Of a stretch of DNA of 10,686 bases, positions 1-6,913 are shown one piece after another. The DNA lies in contig CAMVHY010000024.1 in assembly GCA_947167415.1 (NCBI GenBank), positions 1 to 10,686 of the forward strand, given 5' to 3'. Each line of letters starts with the position of its first letter. Within the stretch, counting starts at the first letter, position 1. The position numbers were made by a program, and so were the translations under genes. The stretch comes from an uncultured Clostridia bacterium (lineage in GTDB: Bacteria > Bacillota > Clostridia > Lachnospirales > CAMVHY01). Under the pieces are notes generated by a model. The model ran no database searches and was not told the origin of the DNA. It saw only the letters and a list, made by a program, of their open reading frames with translations.

Positions 1-640
1 TGCGATGTTTATAAAGTTGTCGATCATAACTCCAAGGTGACTTACGATTTTTTTTAGGTGGAACAACCGTGTTAAATCCGTGATTCTTGGCTAAAGCTAA
101 AGTTTTATTACTTTCATAAGCTCTGTTTATCAAGAGATAATTATTATTTTTGGAATATATTGATTCAATCAACTTTCTTTTTCATTAGCACCATAAAAAC
201 TGCCAGGAGACAAATGAAAAGCAACCGGACATGAAGATGTACGACATAGGTGTAAATTCGTAATCATCCCACCTTTTGAACATCCGACGCTTTGTTCCTG
301 ATTGTTTTTATTCTTGTTTGCATCTTGACTCACCTTTATGCTCGTACTATCGATAAAAAGTATATTGAGCAGTTTTTGCTTTTTCATAGCTTCTAAAATT
401 AAGTTTTTAAAGAAAAAAAGCAATAGCTTTGGCCATCGTACCGTTCTTCGACCATCTACTAAATCTCATATAAATTGTGTGCCAGTTTCCATATTTTTTT
501 GGTAATGCCCTCCATTTGCAACCATTCTCTATTATGTAAAGCATTGCACACATGAATTTGTAGTTTGATATCTTCGCCGGTTTCCTCGCTATCGGCATTA
601 ATCCCTCTAGCTTTTTATATTGTGTTTTTGTCAGTTTCAT
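1..640 (-). pseudogene. IS5-family transposase, frameshifted twice and truncated by the window edge
   Basis: The protein would be a DDE transposase that cuts and joins the element ends. The N-terminal segment (640-407, 77 codons) has the DUF4096-type pattern with GCKWRALPKKYG and TIYMRFSRW. The middle segment (423-169) carries IDSTSIKVSQDAN with the first catalytic Asp, then CSKGGMITNLHL. The C-terminal segment (about 180 to 1) reads LLINRAYES and VVPPKKNRKSPWSYD, as in IS5 transposases. The middle segment is offset +1 from the first, and the third returns to the frame of the first. The shifts fall at a T7 run read on the minus strand (about 412-418) and at short A runs (about 174-182). The family usually has ADK-YD where this copy has INRAYE, so the second catalytic Asp is Asn (codon at 127-125). 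A programmed shift at the T7 run is possible, but the second break and the lost Asp make a pseudogene more likely. Confidence 0.85.
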
Positions 641-703
641 ACTTCTGTCTTATCACTTTTTCTCTTTGCTCAATATATTTTTATTTTATGTGAACGCTAC
701 CCC
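1..703 (-). mobile_element. IS5-family insertion sequence, partial (one end plus most of the transposase)
   Basis: The element is recognised from its transposase, which reads right to left and runs off the left edge. The transposase-start end appears to lie at about 700-703: read on the minus strand, the sequence GGGGTAGCGTTCACA follows a CTAG tetranucleotide (703-706), and AT-rich DNA with no relation to the element begins beyond it. A CTAG or TA-centred target is typical of some IS5-family groups, but the opposite end is outside the window, so neither the terminal inverted repeat nor the target duplication can be confirmed. The transposase is broken, so this copy is probably immobile unless helped in trans. 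Confidence 0.7.
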
Positions 704-744
704 TAGTTAACAAATTATCCCATTATAATGAGGACAAATCATAA

Positions 745-885
745 ATTAAAATTTTAAATTCATGTAAAGATATAGATTTGTATATTCCTGAAGAATCAAG
801 TTTATGTGACAAAACAAATCAAACTAAAGATATGTTTATAGGCAACGATAATTCTTCGTCTCGAGATAGCAATGATAATCAATAA
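745..885 (+). pseudogene. C-terminal remnant of a lost gene, polar Asn/Asp/Ser-rich tail
   Basis: This open stretch of 46 codons ends in TAA at 883-885 and has no credible start: it opens directly after an in-frame stop at 742-744, no ribosome binding site precedes an ATG or TTG, and a good intrinsic terminator follows 36 bases later. The encoded tail includes LYIPEESSLCDKTNQTK and ends GNDNSSSRDSNDNQ. It is not recognisable by family, but its composition resembles the Asn/Asp-rich tails of the two orphan proteins in this window. The IS end lies about 40 bases upstream, so the rest of the gene was probably lost by deletion or rearrangement associated with the IS. It could instead be a chance open frame; the terminator placed behind it argues against that. 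Confidence 0.4.
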
Positions 886-921
886 TTCCTTAATAAGTAA
901 AAATCATCACAATAAAATAAA

Positions 922-950
922 AAGAGCCTAAAAAAATTGGGCTCTTCTTT
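922..950 (+). terminator. Intrinsic terminator behind the gene remnant
   Basis: The arm AAGAGCCTAA (922-931) pairs with TTGGGCTCTT (937-946), giving ten pairs including one G-T, around an A-only loop, and is followed by CTTTATTTTATTTT. The stem is nearly the same as the terminator at 4017-4042. It fits the end of a plus-strand transcription unit whose coding part survives only at 745-885. Confidence 0.8.
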
Positions 951-1025
951 ATTTTATTTTATTTTCAAATGTTAAATTTAATTGTCATAAAAAATAAAAT
1001 CATAAATTTTAATAAAAATCAAGAC

Positions 1026-1053
1026 TTGACAAATATATTTTTTTTATTATACT
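1026..1053 (+). promoter_or_regulatory. Sigma-A promoter of the 956-residue orphan gene
   Basis: A perfect -35 box TTGACA (1026-1031) is separated by 16 bases from the -10 box TATACT (1048-1053), which differs from consensus at one position. Transcription would start near 1060, leaving an untranslated leader of about 65 bases. A consensus-like promoter suggests strong constitutive vegetative expression; no operator-like palindrome was seen around it. Confidence 0.8.
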
Positions 1054-1125
1054 AAAAAAGTACTTGCAAATACATATTTGTTGTTAATTTTATTTTTTAT
1101 TTTTTTTTATTTAAAGGAGATTAAA

Positions 1126-3996
1126 ATGCAAGAGAAAAAAATAACGTCAACAAATGTGGATGACAATATGCTTCGCAAGAAAGAAGCATTTATAAGTGAG
1201 ACTTATAAGCAAATTATCGGATTAAGAGAAGACATTATAAACTCAAATTTGACGATTGAATTTTTGCGAGCTAGATTGAAACAATTTGGAATAAAAGTAC
1301 CGAGAGCTTTAGATGTAATATCGGAATCAGTTATCGATGCATTTGTAGAAACTAATTTCGTTAGTACAGATAACCGTATTGAAGATTTAGAACAAATTGC
1401 GAAAAATGCTACATTTGAGTTAAATAGTTTAAAAGATATTATTAAAATACAAAAAGATAAAATGAAACAACTTCAAGATATCTTGGATCAAAATTTATCA
1501 AACAAAATAGATAAAATAGAACAAAATAATGAAAGAATTGAAATATTGAATTCTCAATTAAAAAAGCTAAACGTACAGTTATCAGACGATTTGACAAAAA
1601 AGAGCGAAATCCCAGTTTTAAAAATTAATGATTTGTCGATCGGCAAACTTGAAACCGAGGAACTTGACAATATTATAAAACAAAAATTAGATCAAATAAA
1701 TAATTTACAAGAAATAATAAAAAAACAGGATAATCAAATAAAACGGCTAATTGATAAAAAGTTACCGGCAGAACTAAAGCAAAAAAATATAGAGATTGAA
1801 AATTTGAATAAAACTGTAAAAGACAATAATAAAAAAATTGAAAATTTGGCTTCTAAATTAAAAGAACTAAACGTAAAATTGTCAGACGATTTGACAAACA
1901 TGAGCAAAATTCCGGGGGCACAACTTGGTGACTATTCTTGTCTTAATAATATTTTAAAGCTGAGATCAGAGCAAATAAACGATTTGAAAAAAATAATAAA
2001 AAAACAAGATGATCAAATAACACAATTATCTGAAAAATTAATGGAGGCGACAGAGAAAAAATATAGTCAATTAACTTCTTTAAATCAAATTGTTGAAAAA
2101 AATAACAGAAAGATTGATTTGTTTGCTAATTTATTTAAAGGAAATAAATATCTGGAACTGCCAAAAGATTTAGTTGCAACTAGCAAAATTGAGGATTTTA
2201 AATTAGAATTTGATGAAAAAGAACAAGATGTCGTAAAATTTTATAGTGATATATTACAAAGACATTCTAGTTATATAGATGTTATAAAAAAACAAAATGA
2301 CCAAATTCATAAACTCAAAGATATAACAAGCCAAACAATTGGGAATTTATACGAATATGATACAATAAGTTTTCGAGCTTTAAGTATTAATGAGGTAAGA
2401 GAGAAAATGAATTTGCAAAACCTAACAGTAAATGCAGAAAATGAAAAATATTTAACACAACAATTAATTGATAATTATAAATTAAATCCTTCGGATGTTA
2501 TAAAACTTGAAAATATGGCAAAAGATATTTTAAATGACGAGAAAATTTCATCTGTAATCAATCAGTTTAATACTGATAGAAAAAAATTTTTTAAAACAAA
2601 AATTGAGTCGGATAATGCCAGATATGATGATTGGTTTTATAATAAAAACTTCTTGTGGAGTGATTTAATTGATTTAATTGATAATAAAAATGGGATGGAA
2701 ACGTACGATATATTACAAAAAATATACAAAAATAGTGATTATGATACAGATATTTTTGATATATCTGAGTATCCTCTGTTTCTTTTTGCGTATTTAATAA
2801 GTATGTCAGATAATTATCAAGAGTATAGTGAAATTATAAATAGAATGGTGGCAAATAACAAAGATTTAGAAAAGATTTTTAACGCATTACAGTCAATTAT
2901 TATTATTGCTGATCCGGATCTTACCAAGGATCGAACAATGTTGAATGAAATTGGTTGTGCTGATCAGAAGTTGATAGATTTTTCATTGTTATGTAAAAGA
3001 GCTCAATTCATAACCGCCCAATATTTCAACAATATATCTTCTAACATTGAATCCATGCAAGATAAATGTAGGCTAGATGAGTACAAAAATGATATAAAAA
3101 GTGCAAAAAATATAGATAATGAAATATCAGAGCTAGAAGAAAAAGAAAATGAAATACGAAAAGCTAAACTGCTAAATAACATCATAAAACTGAAATATAA
3201 AGATACAGAGAAGTCAATAACACTTGATGAATTAATAAATGGTATTTCATATAATTCTGCGGCAGTCTATCAACTTAAAAAATCAGATAGAAATTTATTA
3301 AATATGCTCGATGATGAATTAAACAAATTTAAATATGCAATGAATAATAAGATCAACGAAGCGAACATGAAACAATGTGCCAACATCGCCAAAAATAATT
3401 TCATTAATAGTGAAGAATTTAATAATTTAAAAACAGAAGATAAATTGTATCAAAATCTTATTTCCAAGAATCAAAATTTAATGACAAGATATAGTGATCA
3501 AGATACGATAAATAATATCGAAGGGAACAAAATGTTAATCAATATATTAAAAAAAGAATTGGGATTAGGAGATATAAAAAAACGTAATTTGTTTGACAAA
3601 ATAATAAAAAATAAAAATTGTGAGCCGGATTGTTTTAACATTGATAAGCTTGGCGATCAAATTTCAGATAGTGAAGATAATAATCTACAAATAAATAATG
3701 ACAATAGTAATGGGATGTACAATCAAAATAAAATATCAAATGATGAACCATTCCCTTTTGAAGATGGGAATAATAACAATAAAGTTGACGAAATGTCACA
3801 AGAACTCGTTGAAAATCCTTTTCAAGATATAAATAATGACAATAGCTTTAAAGTAGAATTTAGTCAAGTTATGAATTTAAAACAAAATAATGTCGATACA
3901 AAGCAAAGTTTGCTTGATAAAGTTAATAGTGCACAAAGCAATAGTAATATTCCAGATATGAACAATGATGCCGACGACAAATTTCCTTTTGTGTAG
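1126..3996 (+). CDS. Orphan coiled-coil repeat protein, 956 residues, function unknown
   Basis: I do not recognise this protein. The ATG at 1126 is chosen because AAAGGAGA (1113-1120) sits at ideal spacing; the frame is open upstream, but only through T-rich codons that overlap this binding site. No signal peptide or membrane segment is visible, so it is cytoplasmic or leaves by a route without a Sec signal. Residues about 83-400 are Lys/Glu/Asn/Ile-rich coiled coil built from about four imperfect 92-100-residue units, marked by IIKKQDxQI at about 106, 198, 291 and 387 and by LNVxLSDDL at 148-156 and 248-256. Residues 400-850 are mostly predicted-helix-like, charged sequence without recognised motifs. 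The last 100 residues are Asn/Asp-rich and look disordered, with EPFPFED (874-880), ENPFQD (896-901) and a C-terminal FPFV. It stands alone, with its own promoter and terminator, convergent to plsY. It could be a filament, scaffold or host-interaction protein, but nothing in the sequence decides. Confidence 0.85.
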   Translation: MQEKKITSTNVDDNMLRKKEAFISETYKQIIGLREDIINSNLTIEFLRARLKQFGIKVPRALDVISESVIDAFVETNFVSTDNRIEDLEQIAKNATFELNSLKDIIKIQKDKMKQLQDILDQNLSNKIDKIEQNNERIEILNSQLKKLNVQLSDDLTKKSEIPVLKINDLSIGKLETEELDNIIKQKLDQINNLQEIIKKQDNQIKRLIDKKLPAELKQKNIEIENLNKTVKDNNKKIENLASKLKELNVKLSDDLTNMSKIPGAQLGDYSCLNNILKLRSEQINDLKKIIKKQDDQITQLSEKLMEATEKKYSQLTSLNQIVEKNNRKIDLFANLFKGNKYLELPKDLVATSKIEDFKLEFDEKEQDVVKFYSDILQRHSSYIDVIKKQNDQIHKLKDITSQTIGNLYEYDTISFRALSINEVREKMNLQNLTVNAENEKYLTQQLIDNYKLNPSDVIKLENMAKDILNDEKISSVINQFNTDRKKFFKTKIESDNARYDDWFYNKNFLWSDLIDLIDNKNGMETYDILQKIYKNSDYDTDIFDISEYPLFLFAYLISMSDNYQEYSEIINRMVANNKDLEKIFNALQSIIIIADPDLTKDRTMLNEIGCADQKLIDFSLLCKRAQFITAQYFNNISSNIESMQDKCRLDEYKNDIKSAKNIDNEISELEEKENEIRKAKLLNNIIKLKYKDTEKSITLDELINGISYNSAAVYQLKKSDRNLLNMLDDELNKFKYAMNNKINEANMKQCANIAKNNFINSEEFNNLKTEDKLYQNLISKNQNLMTRYSDQDTINNIEGNKMLINILKKELGLGDIKKRNLFDKIIKNKNCEPDCFNIDKLGDQISDSEDNNLQINNDNSNGMYNQNKISNDEPFPFEDGNNNNKVDEMSQELVENPFQDINNDNSFKVEFSQVMNLKQNNVDTKQSLLDKVNSAQSNSNIPDMNNDADDKFPFV
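1372..2325 (+). repeat. Imperfect tandem coiled-coil repeats inside the orphan protein, about 276-300 bp period
   Basis: The modules begin at NNxxIE motifs (residues 134, 234 and 326) and share an IIKKQDxQI block at spacings of 92, 93 and 96 residues; a fourth, weaker copy lies in front (residues about 83-133). Similarity survives in the DNA: 1561-1610 and 1861-1910, exactly 300 bases apart, match at 42 of 50 positions by my count. Copies 1 and 2 are therefore the most recent duplication, while the third full copy is more diverged and lacks the LSDDL block in recognisable form. Confidence 0.75.
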
Positions 3997-4016
3997 ATAG
4001 AAACAATTACAACCAA

Positions 4017-4050
4017 AAGAGCCTAAAAAAAATTAGGCTCTTCTTTTTTT
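4017..4050. terminator. Bidirectional hairpin terminator between the orphan gene and plsY
   Basis: A perfect ten-base stem, AAGAGCCTAA (4017-4026) with TTAGGCTCTT (4033-4042), closes an A6 loop. Rightward it is followed by C and seven Ts, a good terminator for the 956-residue gene, whose stop lies 20 bases upstream. Leftward the T-tract is short (CTTTTGG), so it is weaker for plsY. The plsY stop codon and last codons lie within the hairpin. Confidence 0.85.
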
Positions 4051-4601
4051 ATAATTCTCAAAATATTTTTTCTGTGTTGCCAAAAAGATAAAATCACAAT
4101 TCCAATAAATAAAATTAATATCTCAAAATTACTTTTTTTAAAAAAAACAATCGGCATACTCAGTGCTAATAATAATGACCCGACAGAAATTTTATGCGAG
4201 ATTAAAATTGCGACTAGACCAAAAAAATAACAAACAAATGCCAATCTCCAATCAAAAATTAAAATTAATCCAATCAAACATGCAATTCCTTTACCACCTT
4301 TAAAATTTAAAAAAACAGGAAAATCATGTCCAAGAATTACTCCTAATCCGCTCCAAATTCCTGCTAAATCACTTTTAAAAAAATATCTTGCCAATAAATA
4401 TCCCAGCACAGTTTTTAAAATATCTAAAATAAACACTGCGAATCCAAATTTAAATCCTAAAACGCGATTTGCATTTGTCGCTCCTAAATTTCCGCTGCCA
4501 TATTTTCTGATATCAGGTTTTTTAAAAATTTTGCCTAAAACATAAGCCGTTTGGAAACAACCAAAAATATATCCGATTAAAAAACAATATAATCTAAACA
4601 T
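4023..4601 (-). CDS. plsY: Glycerol-3-phosphate acyltransferase PlsY
   Basis: PlsY is a polytopic membrane enzyme that moves the acyl group from acyl-phosphate (made by PlsX) to glycerol-3-phosphate, giving lysophosphatidic acid, the first step of membrane phospholipid synthesis. The family motifs are present: KYGSGNLGATNANR (33-46), GHDFPVFLNFKGGKG (91-105) and HKISVGS (136-142), with about five hydrophobic segments. At 192 residues it has the usual family length. The ATG at 4601 is preferred because GGGG lies about ten bases ahead; a GTG three codons upstream (4610) lies too close to that site. The gene follows der by 23 bases, so both are almost certainly co-transcribed, a common Firmicute arrangement. 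gpsA, often the next gene in that cluster, is absent; instead a convergent orphan gene follows. Its last codons double as one arm of the shared terminator hairpin. Confidence 0.95.
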   Translation of the reverse strand: MFRLYCFLIGYIFGCFQTAYVLGKIFKKPDIRKYGSGNLGATNANRVLGFKFGFAVFILDILKTVLGYLLARYFFKSDLAGIWSGLGVILGHDFPVFLNFKGGKGIACLIGLILIFDWRLAFVCYFFGLVAILISHKISVGSLLLALSMPIVFFKKSNFEILILFIGIVILSFWQHRKNILRIIKKEEPNFF

Positions 4602-4624
4602 ACGACTCACGCCCCAAAAAATAC

Positions 4625-5965
4625 TTAATCAGTTTTGCTTTTTATTACAAACTTTATCGGCACTCCAACAAAACCAAATGCTTTTCTAATCTGATTCTCT
4701 AAATATCTTTTATAAGAAAAATGCATCAGCTCAACATCATTTACAAATAATTTAAAAGTTGGCGGACAAATATTTGTTTGTGTCGCATAATAAATTTTTA
4801 ATTGCTTTCCTTTTCCAAGTTTTGGCGGATTCATTGCTACAGATTCAATCAATACTTCATTTAAAATTCCTGTTTTAATTCTCAAATTATTATTTTCCCA
4901 AACCATTTTTATCAAATCAAAAATTTTATTTAACCTTTGCCCTGTCAATGCCGAAACAAAAATTTTTTGCGCATACGACATGTAACTCAATTTATTATTT
5001 ATTTTATCCAAAAAAATATTTACGGTCTTATCATTTTTTTCTATCTTATCCCATTTATTTACAACAACTATTACAGGCTTAAAATTATCGTGTGCAATCC
5101 CAGCGATTTTTGTATCCTGTTCACAAATATTTTCTTCTGCATCAATTACTAATAAACAAATATCTGCTCGCTCAATCGAATCAATCGCTCTGACAACACT
5201 ATAATATTCCAAATCTTGTTTTACTTTGCTTTTTTTTCTAATCCCTGCCGTATCTATAAAGATATATTCTTGTCCATCATATTTAAAAAAACTATCAATT
5301 GCATCACGCGTTGTTCCGGAAATATTATTTACTATCGAACGATTTTCGCCCAAAATTTTATTCACAATCGATGACTTTCCAACGTTTGGTTTTCCAACGA
5401 TCGCAACTTTTATTATATTTTCTTTTTCATCATCAAAATCATTTACAAAATCAAGATTATTTATTATTTCTTCCAGTAAATCTCCCAAACCAGAATTATT
5501 TTCTGCCGAAATTGCAATTGGCTCTCCAAAACCTAATTTATAAAATTCATATATTAAATTTTTATCGCGCGAAAAATTATCAATTTTATTTACCACCAAC
5601 AAAATTTTTTTTGTCTTAAAATTTAATCTTAAATAATTCGCAATTTCCAAATCTAAATTTATTAATCCTTCTCGTCCGTCAACAACAAATAAAACTAAAT
5701 CACACGATTCAACAGCAATTTTTGCTTGCTCAAAAACCGATTTAATAATAAATTCCTGCGAGTTTAATTCAAGTCCACCTGTATCAATCAAAATAAATTT
5801 TTTCCCCGTCCATTCAATTTCAGAATAAATTCTGTCGCGAGTAACTCCTGGCGTATCTTTTACAATCGAAATTTTTCTGCCAGCAATTTTATTAAACAAA
5901 CTTGATTTTCCAACATTAGGACGACCAATTATTGCAACCGTTGGTCTTTTTTTATTTTCACCCAT
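4625..5965 (-). CDS. der: Ribosome-assembly GTPase Der (EngA)
   Basis: Der is an essential double GTPase that binds the 50S precursor and promotes late assembly of the large ribosomal subunit. Both G domains are intact. The first has GRPNVGKS (14-21), GVTRDR (40-45), DTGG (61-64), NKID (126-129) and SAE (153-155). The second has GKPNVGKS (191-198), GTTRD, DTAG, NKWD and SAL. The KH-like C-terminal domain follows (about 355-446), including NPPKLGKGKQLKIYYATQ. The length of 446 residues is normal for the family. The ATG start is preceded by GGAGT about ten bases upstream. There is a 112-base gap to the nucleotidyltransferase upstream; it contains no clear terminator and no convincing promoter, so der may be read from either its own or the upstream promoter. 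plsY follows after 23 bases. Confidence 0.97.
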   Translation of the reverse strand: MGENKKRPTVAIIGRPNVGKSSLFNKIAGRKISIVKDTPGVTRDRIYSEIEWTGKKFILIDTGGLELNSQEFIIKSVFEQAKIAVESCDLVLFVVDGREGLINLDLEIANYLRLNFKTKKILLVVNKIDNFSRDKNLIYEFYKLGFGEPIAISAENNSGLGDLLEEIINNLDFVNDFDDEKENIIKVAIVGKPNVGKSSIVNKILGENRSIVNNISGTTRDAIDSFFKYDGQEYIFIDTAGIRKKSKVKQDLEYYSVVRAIDSIERADICLLVIDAEENICEQDTKIAGIAHDNFKPVIVVVNKWDKIEKNDKTVNIFLDKINNKLSYMSYAQKIFVSALTGQRLNKIFDLIKMVWENNNLRIKTGILNEVLIESVAMNPPKLGKGKQLKIYYATQTNICPPTFKLFVNDVELMHFSYKRYLENQIRKAFGFVGVPIKFVIKSKTD

Positions 5966-6077
5966 AAATTTTTTACTCCGATATTTTTAATTTTTACACT
6001 CAAAAAAAAATAACCAATCACATTTTAGCAACGTAATCGATTATTTCCAAACCATTTTAAATTACATTTAATTCCTA

Positions 6078-6836
6078 TTATGACAAAACATTAGCCGTAA
6101 ATTTTTTTTGTACTTCCATATAAGCTTCCGGAGTTCCTATGTCATAACATTCTCCATTCATTTTATAAATATAAACATCTTGTTTTTTATAAAGCCACTG
6201 CAAAAAAAATCCTGGTGCATCAGGAATATTTCCATCGTCCAAATATTTTTTTATTAATTTTAACGTCTGCTTCTTATAAATATAATTTGCATAGACAACC
6301 AAATTTGATTTTGGTTCTTCAGGTTTTTCACACAAATCAATTAATTTATTATTTTTATCTGTCAAAGCAATTGCAAAACGTTTTAAAAATTCTTTGGGCT
6401 GACTTTCAAATTCTTTCGCACAAGCACAATCTTTTTTTATTTCACGTGCAAAATTATAAAATTCTCTTAAATCAAACGTAAAAAAATTATCGCCCGCAAT
6501 AACTATTATGTTATCGTTTATATTTTCTTCCTCGATTACAAAATTTATATCGCCGATAGCTCCTTTTTTATTTTGATTTTCTTCTGAGCCATCATTAATT
6601 ATTTTAATCGGAATCTTGGATTCATATTTTATTTTTTCATGCCAATCAAAAAAATGTTTTGCGAATTTATTATTACTTACAACATAAATATTATCTATAT
6701 CCGGCAAATTATTTATCTGTTTTACAATATAACTTGCAATTGGAATATTATTTATTGGCAACAAAGCTTTTGGTTGATTAAGAGTCAAAGGATACAAACG
6801 AGTTGCATAACCTGCTGCCAAAATTATTGCTTTCAT
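6078..6836 (-). CDS. Sugar-1-phosphate nucleotidyltransferase (NDP-sugar pyrophosphorylase family)
   Basis: This enzyme family joins a sugar 1-phosphate or related phosphate to an NTP, giving an activated NDP-compound and pyrophosphate for cell-envelope polysaccharide synthesis. The signature loop AAGYATRLYPLT with PKALLPI (7-28) binds the nucleotide; GDN at 115-117 supplies a metal-binding Asp; EKP near 173 and CYDIGTPEAY (230-239) with D232 complete the active-site pattern. The canonical second Gly of GxGTR is Ala here, a variant seen in some clostridial members. With 252 residues it has the catalytic domain only, without a left-handed beta-helix acyltransferase tail. The substrate cannot be read from sequence; glucose-1-phosphate thymidylyl- or uridylyltransferase-like and LicC-like choline-phosphate activity are both possible. 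GGAGG ten bases ahead supports the ATG. It lies behind sigK but is separated by a terminator-like hairpin. Confidence 0.85.
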   Translation of the reverse strand: MKAIILAAGYATRLYPLTLNQPKALLPINNIPIASYIVKQINNLPDIDNIYVVSNNKFAKHFFDWHEKIKYESKIPIKIINDGSEENQNKKGAIGDINFVIEEENINDNIIVIAGDNFFTFDLREFYNFAREIKKDCACAKEFESQPKEFLKRFAIALTDKNNKLIDLCEKPEEPKSNLVVYANYIYKKQTLKLIKKYLDDGNIPDAPGFFLQWLYKKQDVYIYKMNGECYDIGTPEAYMEVQKKFTANVLS

Positions 6837-6854
6837 AGATTTATTTCCTCCGTA

Positions 6855-6898
6855 AAAAAAAATTTTTATATAACCACACGTGTAATTATATAAAAATA
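6855..6898 (-). terminator. Terminator or attenuator hairpin between sigK and the nucleotidyltransferase
   Basis: Positions 6863-6898 form a near-perfect 36-base palindrome centred on ACACGTGT (6877-6884). Its only mismatches become U-G wobble pairs in the minus-strand RNA (UU against GG), but would be C-A mismatches in plus-strand RNA, so the stem favours leftward transcripts. Nine Us follow (6855-6863), as in an intrinsic terminator after sigK. It ends just upstream of the nucleotidyltransferase ribosome binding site, so incomplete termination could feed that gene. Confidence 0.65.
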
Positions 6899-6913
6899 AA
6901 ATTTAAATTTAAA

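Noticed and set aside
724..729. Perfect TATAAT beside the IS end, as an outward promoter
   Set aside because: No -35 box lies 15-19 bases upstream, and no intact gene follows.
1078..1125. Sixteen-codon N-terminal extension of the orphan protein from a TTG
   Set aside because: It overlaps the ribosome binding site for ATG 1126 and consists of T-rich leader sequence read as Leu/Phe/Ile codons.
1372..2325. CRISPR-like periodicity
   Set aside because: The repeats are diverged, about 300 bases long, and preserve one reading frame; they are protein repeats.
3003..3185. Minus-strand Ser/Phe-rich frame inside the orphan gene
   Set aside because: It is the complement of Glu/Lys coiled-coil codons and has no start signal.
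4602..4610. GTG start of plsY three codons upstream
   Set aside because: The only G-rich site (GGGG) is about one base from this GTG but about ten from the ATG at 4601, where the family alignment also begins.
4937..5619. Plus-strand open frames across der
   Set aside because: They are antisense to an intact, fully conserved GTPase and have no binding sites or family features.
5966..6077. Dedicated promoter for der
   Set aside because: A TTGTCA near the end of the upstream gene with AT-rich DNA after it can be fitted, but any AT-rich stretch would allow this; not convincing enough to list.
6215..6893. Plus-strand open frames across the nucleotidyltransferase
   Set aside because: Antisense shadows with low-complexity residues and no start signals.
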